Assembly (NCBI GenBank): GCA_942492025.1
Contig: CALODJ010000010.1
Location: forward strand, 248,001-312,000
Length of the DNA: 64,000 nt
Origin: JABDQW01 sp942492025
GTDB taxonomy: Bacteria > Pseudomonadota > Gammaproteobacteria > SZUA-229
Reading direction: 5' to 3'
This document shows, one piece after another, positions 7,382-14,889 of this stretch (positions within the stretch are counted from its first letter, which is position 1; every line of letters starts with the position of its first letter). The notes below the pieces were generated by a model. The model saw nothing but the letters and a program-made list of their open reading frames with translations, ran no database searches and was not told the origin of the DNA. Both the position numbers and the translations under genes were made by a program.

Positions 7382-8863
7382 ATGGCAGCTATAAGTAAAG
7401 AAGAAACCGAGGCCCTCATCGCCGAGGTGCTAGAGGTTTATCCTGAAAATGCGAAAAAAGACCGTACCAAGCATTTGACGGTCAACGATCACGAGATCGA
7501 GCAGTCGAAGAAATGTATTACTTCAAACCGCAAGTCCCAGCCTGGCGTGATGACGGTCCGTGGTTGTGCCTATGCCGGTTCAAAGGGTGTGGTCTGGGGG
7601 CCGATCAAGGACATGATTCACATCTCGCACGGCCCGGTCGGTTGTGGCCAGTACTCGCGTGCTGGTCGCCGCAACTATTACATTGGCACCACGGGTGTGA
7701 ACACCTTCGTGACCATGAACTTCACGTCCGATTTCCAGGAAAAGGATATCGTCTTCGGCGGTGACAAGAAGCTGGATAAGTTGATCACTGAGATCGATCA
7801 GCTGTTCCCGCTAAGCAAGGGCGTGACCATCCAGTCCGAATGTCCGGTCGGTCTGATCGGCGACGATATCGAGGCGGTTGCCAAGAAGAAATCCAAAGAA
7901 CTGGATAAGACGGTGGTTCCGGTGCGCTGTGAGGGCTTTCGTGGCGTATCCCAGTCGCTCGGCCACCATATCGCGAATGACTCGATTCGTGACTGGGCCC
8001 TGGGTGCGCGAGACGGCGACGACAGCTTCGAATCGACGCCGTATGACGTATCCATTATAGGTGACTACAACATCGGTGGTGATGCATGGTCATCACGTAC
8101 GCTGCTCGAAGAGATGGGTTTGCGTGTCGTCGCGCAGTGGTCCGGTGACGGCAGCCTGGCCGAAATCGAGTTGACGCCAAAGGTAAAGCTGAATCTGCTG
8201 CACTGCTACCGTTCGATGAACTACATCTCGCGTCATATGGAAGAGAAGTACGGTGTCCCCTGGCTGGAGTACAACTTCTTCGGTCCAACCAAGATTGCGG
8301 AAAGCTTACGCAAGATTGCGTCGCATTTCGATGACAAGATCAAGGAAGGCGCCGAACGCGTGATTGAACGCTACAAGGCTGACTACGAAGCAGTGATAGA
8401 GAAGTACCGTCCGCGCCTGGAAGGCAAGAGGGTCATGCTGTACGTCGGCGGCCTGCGCCCGCGGCACGTGATCGGTGCCTATGAAGACCTGGGTATGGAA
8501 GTGGTTGGTACCGGCTATGAGTTCGCTCATAACGACGACTATGACCGTACCATCAAGGAAATGGGAAATGCCACGCTTATCTACGATGACGTGACTGGTT
8601 TCGAGTTTGAAGAGTTCGCGAAGAAAATCAAACCCGACCTGATCGGTTCCGGCATCAAGGAAAAGTATATCTTCCAGAAGATGGGCATACCCTTCCGCCA
8701 GATGCACTCGTGGGACTACTCGGGACCCTACCATGGCTATGACGGCTTCGCCATCTTTGCCCGGGATATGGATATGACCCTGAACAATCCTTGCTGGAAT
8801 ATGATAAAGGCGCCATGGAGCCAGTCTTCCGAGGAAGCCGACGCCGTAGCTGCTAGCGCATAA
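7382..8863 (+). CDS. nifD: Nitrogenase MoFe protein alpha subunit
   Basis: A 493-residue protein. P-cluster ligands C62, C88 and the Cys in QSECPVGLIGDD are in place. FeMo-co ligands are the Cys in LLHCYRSM and the His in FRQMHSWDYSG. The conserved HGPVGCGQYSRAGRRNYY block is intact. It forms the alpha2beta2 tetramer with NifK and holds the active-site FeMo cofactor. ATG 7382 follows CTGGAG. It is the second gene of the nifHDKT operon. Confidence 0.99.
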   Translation: MAAISKEETEALIAEVLEVYPENAKKDRTKHLTVNDHEIEQSKKCITSNRKSQPGVMTVRGCAYAGSKGVVWGPIKDMIHISHGPVGCGQYSRAGRRNYYIGTTGVNTFVTMNFTSDFQEKDIVFGGDKKLDKLITEIDQLFPLSKGVTIQSECPVGLIGDDIEAVAKKKSKELDKTVVPVRCEGFRGVSQSLGHHIANDSIRDWALGARDGDDSFESTPYDVSIIGDYNIGGDAWSSRTLLEEMGLRVVAQWSGDGSLAEIELTPKVKLNLLHCYRSMNYISRHMEEKYGVPWLEYNFFGPTKIAESLRKIASHFDDKIKEGAERVIERYKADYEAVIEKYRPRLEGKRVMLYVGGLRPRHVIGAYEDLGMEVVGTGYEFAHNDDYDRTIKEMGNATLIYDDVTGFEFEEFAKKIKPDLIGSGIKEKYIFQKMGIPFRQMHSWDYSGPYHGYDGFAIFARDMDMTLNNPCWNMIKAPWSQSSEEADAVAASA

Positions 8864-8925
8864 GTTGACATAAAGCGGGGAGGGCCGTCGATGGCCGGCG
8901 GTCTGCCCCTGAATCCAACACGTAA

Positions 8926-8939
8926 GTCCACAGATTAGT
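8926..8939 (+). repeat. 14-nt motif before nifK
   Basis: GTCCACAGATTAGT, identical to the copy at 7345-7358. A GC-rich stem-forming segment (GGGG...GGCC...GGCC...CCCC, about 8878-8909) precedes it. Confidence 0.8.
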
Positions 8940-8956
8940 GGCGCGTACAGGAGAAC

Positions 8957-10531
8957 ATGATGAGCCAGAACGTAGAAGACATTAAACCCAGTTACCCATT
9001 GTTCCGGGATGAGGAGTACAAGGACAACCTCGCGCGTAAGAAAGAAATGTTCGAGGAATGCTATCCCCAGGAGAGGATCGAAGAGGTCTTTGAATGGACG
9101 ACAACAGAAGAATACAAGGAACTGAACTTCAAGCGCGAAGCGCTGACCGTCAACCCTGCCAAGGCATGCCAGCCGCTGGGCGCCGTGCTGTGTGCACTCG
9201 GCTTCGAAAAGACACTACCCTACGTGCACGGTTCACAGGGTTGCGTGGCATACTTCCGCACTTACTTCAACCGGCATTTCAAGGAGCCGGTTGCCTGTGT
9301 ATCGGATTCCATGACCGAAGATGCAGCCGTATTCGGTGGCCAGAAGAACATGTTCGTCGGCATGGAAAATGCCAAGGCATTATACAAGCCGTACATGATC
9401 GCGGTCTCGACTACCTGCATGGCGGAAGTCATCGGTGACGACCTCAACGCATTCATCGGCAATACCAAGAAAGCAGGTCATATTCCTGACGAGTTCCCGG
9501 TCCCTTTCGCCCATACACCCAGCTTCGTCGGTTCGCACACCACCGGCTGGGACAACATGTTCGAAGGCATCCTGCGTTACTTCACGCTGAATAGCATGGA
9601 AGACAAGGAGGTGGGTAGCAACGGCAAAATCAACATCGTGCCGGGCTTCGAAACCTACCTTGGCAACTTCCGCGTGATTCGTCGCATGCTCGACGAAATG
9701 GACGTCGACTACAGCTTCCTGTCTGATCCGAGCGAAGTGCTGGATACACCGGCTGATGGCGAGTACCGCATGTACGCCGGCGGTACCACCCAGGATCAGG
9801 TCAAGGATGCGCCCAACGCGGTCGATACGCTGGTGCTGCAGCCGTGGCAGCTGGTGAAAACCCGCAAGTACGTGAAGAACACCTGGAAACAGCCGGCATC
9901 CGATATCAGTATCCCGATGGGCCTGGAATGGACCGACGCATTCCTGATGAAGATCTCCGAACTGACCGGCAAACCGATTCCTAAGAGTCTGGAAACGGAA
10001 CGTGGCCGCCTGGTGGATATGATGACAGACTCGCACGCATGGCTTCATGGCAAGAAATTTGCACTGTGGGGCGATGCCGACTTTGTTCTTGGTATGACCA
10101 AGTTCCTGCTTGAGCTGGGTGCAGAGCCTACACATATTCTATGCCACCATGCCAACAAGCGTTGGAAGAAAGCGGTGGAGGCGATGCTGGCTGAATCACC
10201 TTATGGTGCCAACAGCGAAGTGCACATTCATAAAGACCTGTGGCATATGCGTTCGCTGGTGTTCACCAACAAGCCGGACTTCATGATCGGTAATTCCTAC
10301 GGCAAGTTTATCCAGCGTGACACGCTCACAAAAGGTAAAGAGTTCGAGGTGCCGCTGATCCGCATCGGCTTCCCGATATTCGACCGTCATCACCTGCATC
10401 GTGATACCACGCTAGGTTATGAGGGCTCAATGCACGTACTCAAGACCTTGGTCAACGCCGTACTGGAACGCCTGGACGATGAAACCCGGGGCATGGGTAC
10501 AACCGACTACAACTACGACCTCGTGCGTTAG
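8957..10531 (+). CDS. nifK: Nitrogenase MoFe protein beta subunit
   Basis: A 524-residue protein with a long N-terminal arm, typical of the ~520-residue group I MoFe beta subunits. P-cluster cysteines lie in AKACQPLGAVL, HGSQGCVAYFR and STTCMAEVIGDDL. Two ATGs in a row (8957, 8960) are possible starts after AGGAGA. With NifD it forms the alpha2beta2 dinitrogenase; the P-cluster sits at the subunit boundary. Confidence 0.99.
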   Translation: MMSQNVEDIKPSYPLFRDEEYKDNLARKKEMFEECYPQERIEEVFEWTTTEEYKELNFKREALTVNPAKACQPLGAVLCALGFEKTLPYVHGSQGCVAYFRTYFNRHFKEPVACVSDSMTEDAAVFGGQKNMFVGMENAKALYKPYMIAVSTTCMAEVIGDDLNAFIGNTKKAGHIPDEFPVPFAHTPSFVGSHTTGWDNMFEGILRYFTLNSMEDKEVGSNGKINIVPGFETYLGNFRVIRRMLDEMDVDYSFLSDPSEVLDTPADGEYRMYAGGTTQDQVKDAPNAVDTLVLQPWQLVKTRKYVKNTWKQPASDISIPMGLEWTDAFLMKISELTGKPIPKSLETERGRLVDMMTDSHAWLHGKKFALWGDADFVLGMTKFLLELGAEPTHILCHHANKRWKKAVEAMLAESPYGANSEVHIHKDLWHMRSLVFTNKPDFMIGNSYGKFIQRDTLTKGKEFEVPLIRIGFPIFDRHHLHRDTTLGYEGSMHVLKTLVNAVLERLDDETRGMGTTDYNYDLVR

Positions 10532-10602
10532 TTGCAGTGATTCAAACCCTGGCCGGTCAACGCCTGCAGAGGTTACCGGCCGGGCCTGACCCGGAGATCA
10601 AG

Positions 10603-10818
10603 ATGCCCAATGTAATGATTCGACGCAAACCCGAGGGTGACCTGCTGTTCTACATCGCGAAGAAGGACCAGGAAGACGTCATCTCTAAAGTTGAAGTTGA
10701 TAATGAGGAACAGTGGGGTGGCGAGGTGGAGCTTACCGACGGTTCCCGTTACTACATCGACCCGGTGAGTCCGCCACCCCAGTTCCCGACCACGCTGCGG
10801 TTCAAGCGCGCCGTTTAA
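10603..10818 (+). CDS. nifT: NifT/FixU protein
   Basis: A 71-residue protein from ATG 10603 (MPNVMIRRKPEGDLLFYIAK), preceded by GGAG. The open frame extends 22 codons further upstream, but NifT begins at this Met. It is usual after nifK. Its biochemical role is unknown and mutants have little phenotype in model diazotrophs. Confidence 0.93.
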   Translation: MPNVMIRRKPEGDLLFYIAKKDQEDVISKVEVDNEEQWGGEVELTDGSRYYIDPVSPPPQFPTTLRFKRAV

Positions 10819-10852
10819 AAAGCATATTGTTGTTAATTTCAGGAGAAATACC

Positions 10853-11047
10853 ATGGCCCTAAAAATTGTTTTAGATCTTTGCACTGCATGCGGCGACTGC
10901 GAGCCGCTTTGTCCAACCGAATCGATTTCGCCGTTCAAAGGACTGTTCAAAATCGACGAAGAAACCTGCACCGAGTGCGAAGGTGAATTCGACAGCCCAC
11001 AGTGTCTGGACGTATGCATGGAAGACGATTGCATCGTCCCGGCATGA
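10853..11047 (+). CDS. nif-associated 2[4Fe-4S] ferredoxin
   Basis: A 64-residue protein with two cluster motifs: CTACGDCEPLCP and CTECEGEFDSPQCLDVC. The second has the longer loop typical of FdxN-type nif ferredoxins. AGGAG lies 6 nt before the ATG. It sits between nifT and nafY in the nifH operon. It is likely an electron donor in cofactor assembly or to NifH. A second ferredoxin of the same type follows nifB (57449). Confidence 0.9.
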   Translation: MALKIVLDLCTACGDCEPLCPTESISPFKGLFKIDEETCTECEGEFDSPQCLDVCMEDDCIVPA

Positions 11048-11140
11048 TCGGCGCTGAAATATCTGAAACCATCCCTAAGAGGTTAGGATGACCGTGCAAG
11101 ACCTCAAGCTCAGGGATGAGCGAGGCAGTGGACAGTGACT

Positions 11141-11848
11141 ATGAACGAACCCATATCGAAAGATATAGCTCTACGTATTGCGCTCGCGGCCAGGGTCTTG
11201 CCCGATTTCGATGCGGCGCAGCTATTGAAAGCGCTGGATGAACTGGTCGGGCTGCCACCGACCAAAGATTCGCTGGCGACCCTGACGGTCAAACAACTCA
11301 AGGCAACCGAGGCGGTCGAGCTCGGCGGCGTGGAAACCGACCTGATGAAGGAAGCGCTGGCCTATCTCAAGGGTGACAAAGGCCTGGGACAGGAAGCGCT
11401 GCCAACGATACAGGTCTACACGGATGGTGATATGCCCAACTCGATCCGCGTTGCCTGCGCCTCCAATAACGCAGAAGATCTCGACGGACATTTCGGATCT
11501 TGCGCGCGCTTTCTGATCTACCAGGTTGACAGCGACGAGATACGCCTGATCGATATCCGGCCCACCGATGGCCCCGAGGCCCGTGATGACAAGAACGCAT
11601 ACCGTTCTGGCCTGATCGCAGACTGCCAGGTGTTGTTCGTCGCATCCATTGGTGGCCCCGCTGCGGCCAAGGTGGTCAAGTCCGGTGTGCATCCGATCAA
11701 GCACCTGAATGGCGGAACGACACGCGAACGTATGAAGGAACTACAAGCCGTACTGGCATCGACACCACCGCCCTGGCTCGCCAAGGTGATGGGGTATGAC
11801 GAAGAAGAACGCGTCCGGTTCGAACGCGAGGCCGAGGTTGGGGCATGA
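11141..11848 (+). CDS. nafY: NafY/NifY-type apo-dinitrogenase and FeMo-co binding protein
   Basis: About 235 residues from ATG 11141; a GTG lies two codons earlier. The N-terminal helical part (ISKDIALRIALAARVLPDF) matches the NafY N-terminal domain, which binds apo-NifDK. The C-terminal part has the NifX/NifB-like fold with HFGSCARFLIY; its His is the candidate FeMo-co ligand. NafY holds the NifDK cofactor site open and helps to insert FeMo-co. nifY is an alternative name. It overlaps the next gene by 4 bp. Confidence 0.9.
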   Translation: MNEPISKDIALRIALAARVLPDFDAAQLLKALDELVGLPPTKDSLATLTVKQLKATEAVELGGVETDLMKEALAYLKGDKGLGQEALPTIQVYTDGDMPNSIRVACASNNAEDLDGHFGSCARFLIYQVDSDEIRLIDIRPTDGPEARDDKNAYRSGLIADCQVLFVASIGGPAAAKVVKSGVHPIKHLNGGTTRERMKELQAVLASTPPPWLAKVMGYDEEERVRFEREAEVGA

Positions 11849-12114
11849 TTGCAGAAGAAACCATCGACAAGATCGACGGACTTTTGATCGACCACGGTCT
11901 TGACCACGACGCAGTATCCCGTCTGCGTGGCATGTGGCCGGAACTTCACTTCACCTACTGTTCCGACGACGATGTCTGCGGACCAACGGCGGTGCGCGAG
12001 TCCGACGGGTTCAGTATTTACCTGGTCGATAACCGGGACCATTGCTTGTCGTTTACATCGGACGCTAGCGTTGCAACGGGTCTCGTGCTCGCCGAACACG
12101 ACGAAAATCTCTGA
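11845..12114 (+). CDS. DUF6129-type nif-associated small protein
   Basis: An 89-residue acidic protein beginning MIAEETIDKIDGLLIDHGLD and containing WPELHFTYCSDDDV. Proteins of this type are found between nafY/nifY and the LRV gene in Azotobacter-like nif islands; I assign DUF6129 from memory. Its ends overlap nafY and the LRV gene (ATGA and TGATG junctions), so it is translationally coupled to both. The function is unknown. Confidence 0.7.
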   Translation: MIAEETIDKIDGLLIDHGLDHDAVSRLRGMWPELHFTYCSDDDVCGPTAVRESDGFSIYLVDNRDHCLSFTSDASVATGLVLAEHDENL

Positions 12115-12881
12115 TGATTGGAGCCGTACAGCTGGAACAGAACAAGACTCCGAAGGCTGACTGCAGCGCCTGCCCCCACCGCAACACGATATTGAAAGCG
12201 GGTCGCTGCGTGCCGGGTGATACCTGCGTGCGCGTAATGAGCGGCCGTCAAATTGAACGTTTTTTCAAGGAAAACCCGACGCTGGCAGAAGATTATGCTG
12301 GCGATGAATTCTGGGAGCGGCGCGCTATAGCCGCACGTTACTTGTCGCAAAAGCACCTGCTAAAGATGATCGATGATCCGGACGAGGTCGTGCGCCGAGT
12401 GCTCGCATGGCGGCTGCCAGTTTCCGAACTGCATTGCCTTATCGATGATGAAGACCGCGAAGTCCGCGTCACTGTCGCCGATCGACTGCCGACAGACCAG
12501 CTCGAGCCGCTTGCGTCGGATCCCGATTACATGGTGCGCCTTACCGTGGCCAAGCGGCTACCAGCAGGTCGTTTGTTCAGTCTGATGTGTGATTGCGACA
12601 GCGAAGTCCGTCGCTTGGTAGCGCGTCGCCTGCCGCACGCCAGCCTGGCATTGATGCAATTCGATGGCGAGGAAAGTGTCCGGCTGGTCGTGGCAGAGCG
12701 CATGAACGGAGAGCAGGCTGTTGCGATGCTGCGCGATAGAGACTGGCGGATTCGGCTGCTCGCTGTATTAAAAGTACCATTGAAGCACGTTGCCGACATG
12801 CTCAACGATGCCGACGACGAAGTTCGGACAGTGGCAAAGGAACGACTGCAAGCCGCGAATAGTCCGGATGCTTCCTGTTAA
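12114..12881 (+). CDS. Leucine-rich-variant (LRV) repeat protein with [4Fe-4S] N-terminal domain
   Basis: A 255-residue protein. The N-terminal CSACP...GRCVPGDTC supplies four cysteines (C17, C20, C32, C38) for a [4Fe-4S] cluster. About six LRV repeats of 23-25 residues follow (for example DDEDREVRVTVADRLP and DPDYMVRLTVAKRLP). This matches the LRV protein known from the Azotobacter vinelandii nif region, which has this cluster plus solenoid layout. Its role is unknown; the solenoid suggests protein binding. It overlaps the upstream gene at TGATG. Confidence 0.88.
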   Translation: MIGAVQLEQNKTPKADCSACPHRNTILKAGRCVPGDTCVRVMSGRQIERFFKENPTLAEDYAGDEFWERRAIAARYLSQKHLLKMIDDPDEVVRRVLAWRLPVSELHCLIDDEDREVRVTVADRLPTDQLEPLASDPDYMVRLTVAKRLPAGRLFSLMCDCDSEVRRLVARRLPHASLALMQFDGEESVRLVVAERMNGEQAVAMLRDRDWRIRLLAVLKVPLKHVADMLNDADDEVRTVAKERLQAANSPDASC

Positions 12882-12895
12882 AAATGAAATGAACC

Positions 12896-13897
12896 ATGAT
12901 GACATCGCCTCAAACGCAACAAGCTGAAAAAGACACACTGGTTTTAACGTCCAACCTGGGCGCAGATACTGCGCTTCAGAAGGTTTCAGGTACGTGCAGC
13001 TTTACCCGTGTATCCGAAGACCATGCCCAACTGCTGGAAAACCTTTCGCACGCTTTGCCGGACCTCGTATTCAAGGTCGCTTTGACCAGAGGCGGCTGGC
13101 ACCGTATCGGTGGACTGATGGACAAAGAGGGTAACCGAATTAGCAACCACGTGATCGAATGGATCGAGCAGAACAGCAATAGCGATATCACTAACCTCTA
13201 TGCGGCTTATGCCGAGGCCGGCTACATCGTGACCCACGTACACGGCAAAACCCATTACCTGGTCGCAAGCACCGGCGATGCACCTCAGGATTTCATCCAA
13301 CTGGAGATCGAGGAGCTGCAAGAGCTGAGCGATCACCTTTTGTTCGCTGAGGGTGAAATCCCTGATGACGTTGATGACCTTATCGAGCCCGGCAAGGTCA
13401 CTCTGGTGGAGCAGGCACCGGTGGGTGAGCCGCGTTACGGTTTCCGTCGTATGACGTCAATCGCCAATTATTTGCAGCGGATGTCAGACGATAACAGGGC
13501 TGGCGCGTTCAGGCGTTTCATCGAGGACTGGTCGCGCAGCAGCGCAGGTGAGCACAGCACCTTCAGCGACCACTGGGTGCTCGGTTTGCGTGAATACACC
13601 GATGCCTATGGCGAGCCCGTTATGCTGGCGCAACCGGTGAGCACGCATACAGCGGATATCCCGCGGTTGGAAAAAGAAGATGTCAGGCACGGTCCCATGC
13701 TGGCCAACATGATTCACGGCTTCGACCGGCACATGGGCTACCCGATGGCGTGGTACTTCTACATGTTGACACACAGTAATGTACCTTATCAGCTGGCCGA
13801 AGCTATCCATCATGACCAGATGGGAGCCTACGATTACCTGCCAGCAAAAGATCTGAAAATTCTGATTGACTGGTACCACAAACCCTATAGCGTCTGA
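12896..13897 (+). CDS. Unrecognised protein in the nifHDK operon
   Basis: A 333-residue soluble protein that I do not recognise. It has no signal peptide or membrane segment and no Cys cluster motif. The N-terminal half is of mixed alpha/beta type (HVHGKTHYLVAS, acidic EIEELQELSD). The C-terminal half is rich in aromatics and His (HWVLGLREY, MIHGFDRHMGYPMAWYFYML, EAIHHDQMGAY). The His-rich C-terminal region could bind metal, but that is speculation. It starts 14 bp after the LRV gene and is followed 18 bp later by the glutaredoxin gene, so it belongs to the nif operon. Confidence 0.75.
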   Translation: MMTSPQTQQAEKDTLVLTSNLGADTALQKVSGTCSFTRVSEDHAQLLENLSHALPDLVFKVALTRGGWHRIGGLMDKEGNRISNHVIEWIEQNSNSDITNLYAAYAEAGYIVTHVHGKTHYLVASTGDAPQDFIQLEIEELQELSDHLLFAEGEIPDDVDDLIEPGKVTLVEQAPVGEPRYGFRRMTSIANYLQRMSDDNRAGAFRRFIEDWSRSSAGEHSTFSDHWVLGLREYTDAYGEPVMLAQPVSTHTADIPRLEKEDVRHGPMLANMIHGFDRHMGYPMAWYFYMLTHSNVPYQLAEAIHHDQMGAYDYLPAKDLKILIDWYHKPYSV

Positions 13898-13915
13898 CAC
13901 CACGCAGGAATAACT

Positions 13916-14239
13916 ATGAACACCGAAGAAAAGATCAAAAAACAGCTTGAAGAAAATCCAGTCATTCTTTATATGAAGGGTACCCCCGATATGCCAAGTT
14001 GCGGCTTTTCTGCAAAAGCAGCAGCTGCAATCAAATCAACGGGTGTTGCCTTTGCCCATGTCAATGTACTAGAGGCACCTTTTATTATGGAAAAGCTTCC
14101 TGATGTATCGAACTGGCCGACATACCCGCAACTATTTGTCAACGGTGAAATCGTTGGTGGTTGCGATATCGTTGAGGAGTTGTTGATGAGTGGGGAACTT
14201 GCTCCATTGTTACAAGAAGCCACTTCTGAACCGGCCTGA
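13916..14239 (+). CDS. Monothiol glutaredoxin, Grx5/GrxD type (nif copy)
   Basis: A 107-residue protein with the CGFS active site (MPSCGFSAKA) and the WPTYPQLFVNGEIVGGCDI block. This class binds a glutathione-ligated [2Fe-2S] cluster and delivers it to targets. AGGA precedes the ATG. The next gene codes for a BolA-type protein, the usual partner. A nif-specific Grx5 is also present in A. vinelandii. Confidence 0.93.
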   Translation: MNTEEKIKKQLEENPVILYMKGTPDMPSCGFSAKAAAAIKSTGVAFAHVNVLEAPFIMEKLPDVSNWPTYPQLFVNGEIVGGCDIVEELLMSGELAPLLQEATSEPA

Positions 14240-14245
14240 TTAAAG

Positions 14246-14509
14246 ATGAAAGAAGAGGATATTATCCGCAGGGTGAAGGGGCTTCATCCCGATGCGATTA
14301 TCGATCTCGCGGGCGCAGACTGCAGTTTTGAAATGTACGTAATTAGCGATGTGTTCGATGGTATGAACACATTGCAGCGTCAGCAACCTATACTGGCGTT
14401 GTTCAAGAGAGAGCTGGCTTCGGGAAAATTGCATGCGCTGTCAGTAAAGGCGAAGACACCGAAAGAGCAGTCTGGTGCCGCCGGCCTTGTGCAGATACAA
14501 GGGATATGA
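14246..14509 (+). CDS. BolA-family protein
   Basis: An 87-residue protein with the BolA layout: helix, then D(C)SFEMYVISDVFDGMNTLQRQQ and a short C-terminal strand region (GKLHALSVKAKTP). It begins 6 bp after the glutaredoxin gene. CGFS glutaredoxins and BolA proteins form [2Fe-2S]-bridged heterodimers that transfer or sense clusters, so this pair probably serves nitrogenase Fe-S assembly. It is the last gene of the nifHDK operon. Confidence 0.85.
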   Translation: MKEEDIIRRVKGLHPDAIIDLAGADCSFEMYVISDVFDGMNTLQRQQPILALFKRELASGKLHALSVKAKTPKEQSGAAGLVQIQGI

Positions 14510-14602
14510 AAGAGTGGTTACCAGCAATTGGTTAATAGTGAATAATAAACTGTAGTACTAAAGTGTAGTGATTCAGATCTGATCTTTCAGACTGGAAAAG
14601 AT
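14510..14602. other. Start of the 380-bp bolA-pckG intergenic region
   Basis: The rest of the region holds a decayed dispersed repeat (14603-14660) and a series of hairpins (14715-14855), annotated separately. I see no gene or tRNA. The flanking genes converge. Confidence 0.6.
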
Positions 14603-14660
14603 TCAGAAGCTAACTGACAGCTTAATGGGCCGACCGCAGGGCGCGCCATGCGCACCGTGG
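14603..14660 (-). repeat. Dispersed palindromic repeat, copy B (decayed, inverted)
   Basis: TCAGAAGCTAACTGACAGCT, then TTAATGGGCCGACCG and GGGCGCGCCATGCGCACC, is the reverse complement of the tail and one arm of copies A and C, with several changes. The second arm is not recognisable. Confidence 0.7.
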
Positions 14661-14714
14661 AATCTAATCTACTTGTCTGATCGGGTCGTGAATCACGCGT
14701 TGTATTTTAGGAAG

Positions 14715-14855
14715 CTCTGAATAATTCCATCCGGGAATTATCAGAGCACGAAAAATAAAAATGCGATTTTTATTTTTCCCCATTTTCAATCACATATGTG
14801 ATTGAAAATGGCGGCATATCCATGTGCCGCAAGAAACCTCTGAATAAATCAGAGT
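14715..14855. repeat. Run of five adjacent hairpins
   Basis: (1) 14715-14746 CTCTGA...TCAGAG with an inner TAATTCC/GGAATTA stem. (2) 14751-14777 AAAAATAAAAAT-GCG-ATTTTTATTTTT, a perfect 12-bp stem. (3) 14781-14810, a perfect 30-bp palindrome centred on CACATATGTG. (4) 14811-14830 GCGGCA...TGCCGC. (5) 14838-14854 CTCTGA-ATAAA-TCAGAG. They lie between convergent bolA and pckG. They may act as bidirectional terminators or be the ends of a lost mobile element; hairpins 1 and 5 share CTCTGAATAA. Confidence 0.85.
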
Positions 14856-14889
14856 TTCCTTTATACTTTTCAGATAGTTGTTGGGATAT

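Noticed and set aside
9380..10135. 251-residue minus-strand open frame inside nifK
   Set aside because: Antisense shadow of nifK; the plus-strand protein is unmistakable and the minus frame has no family features.
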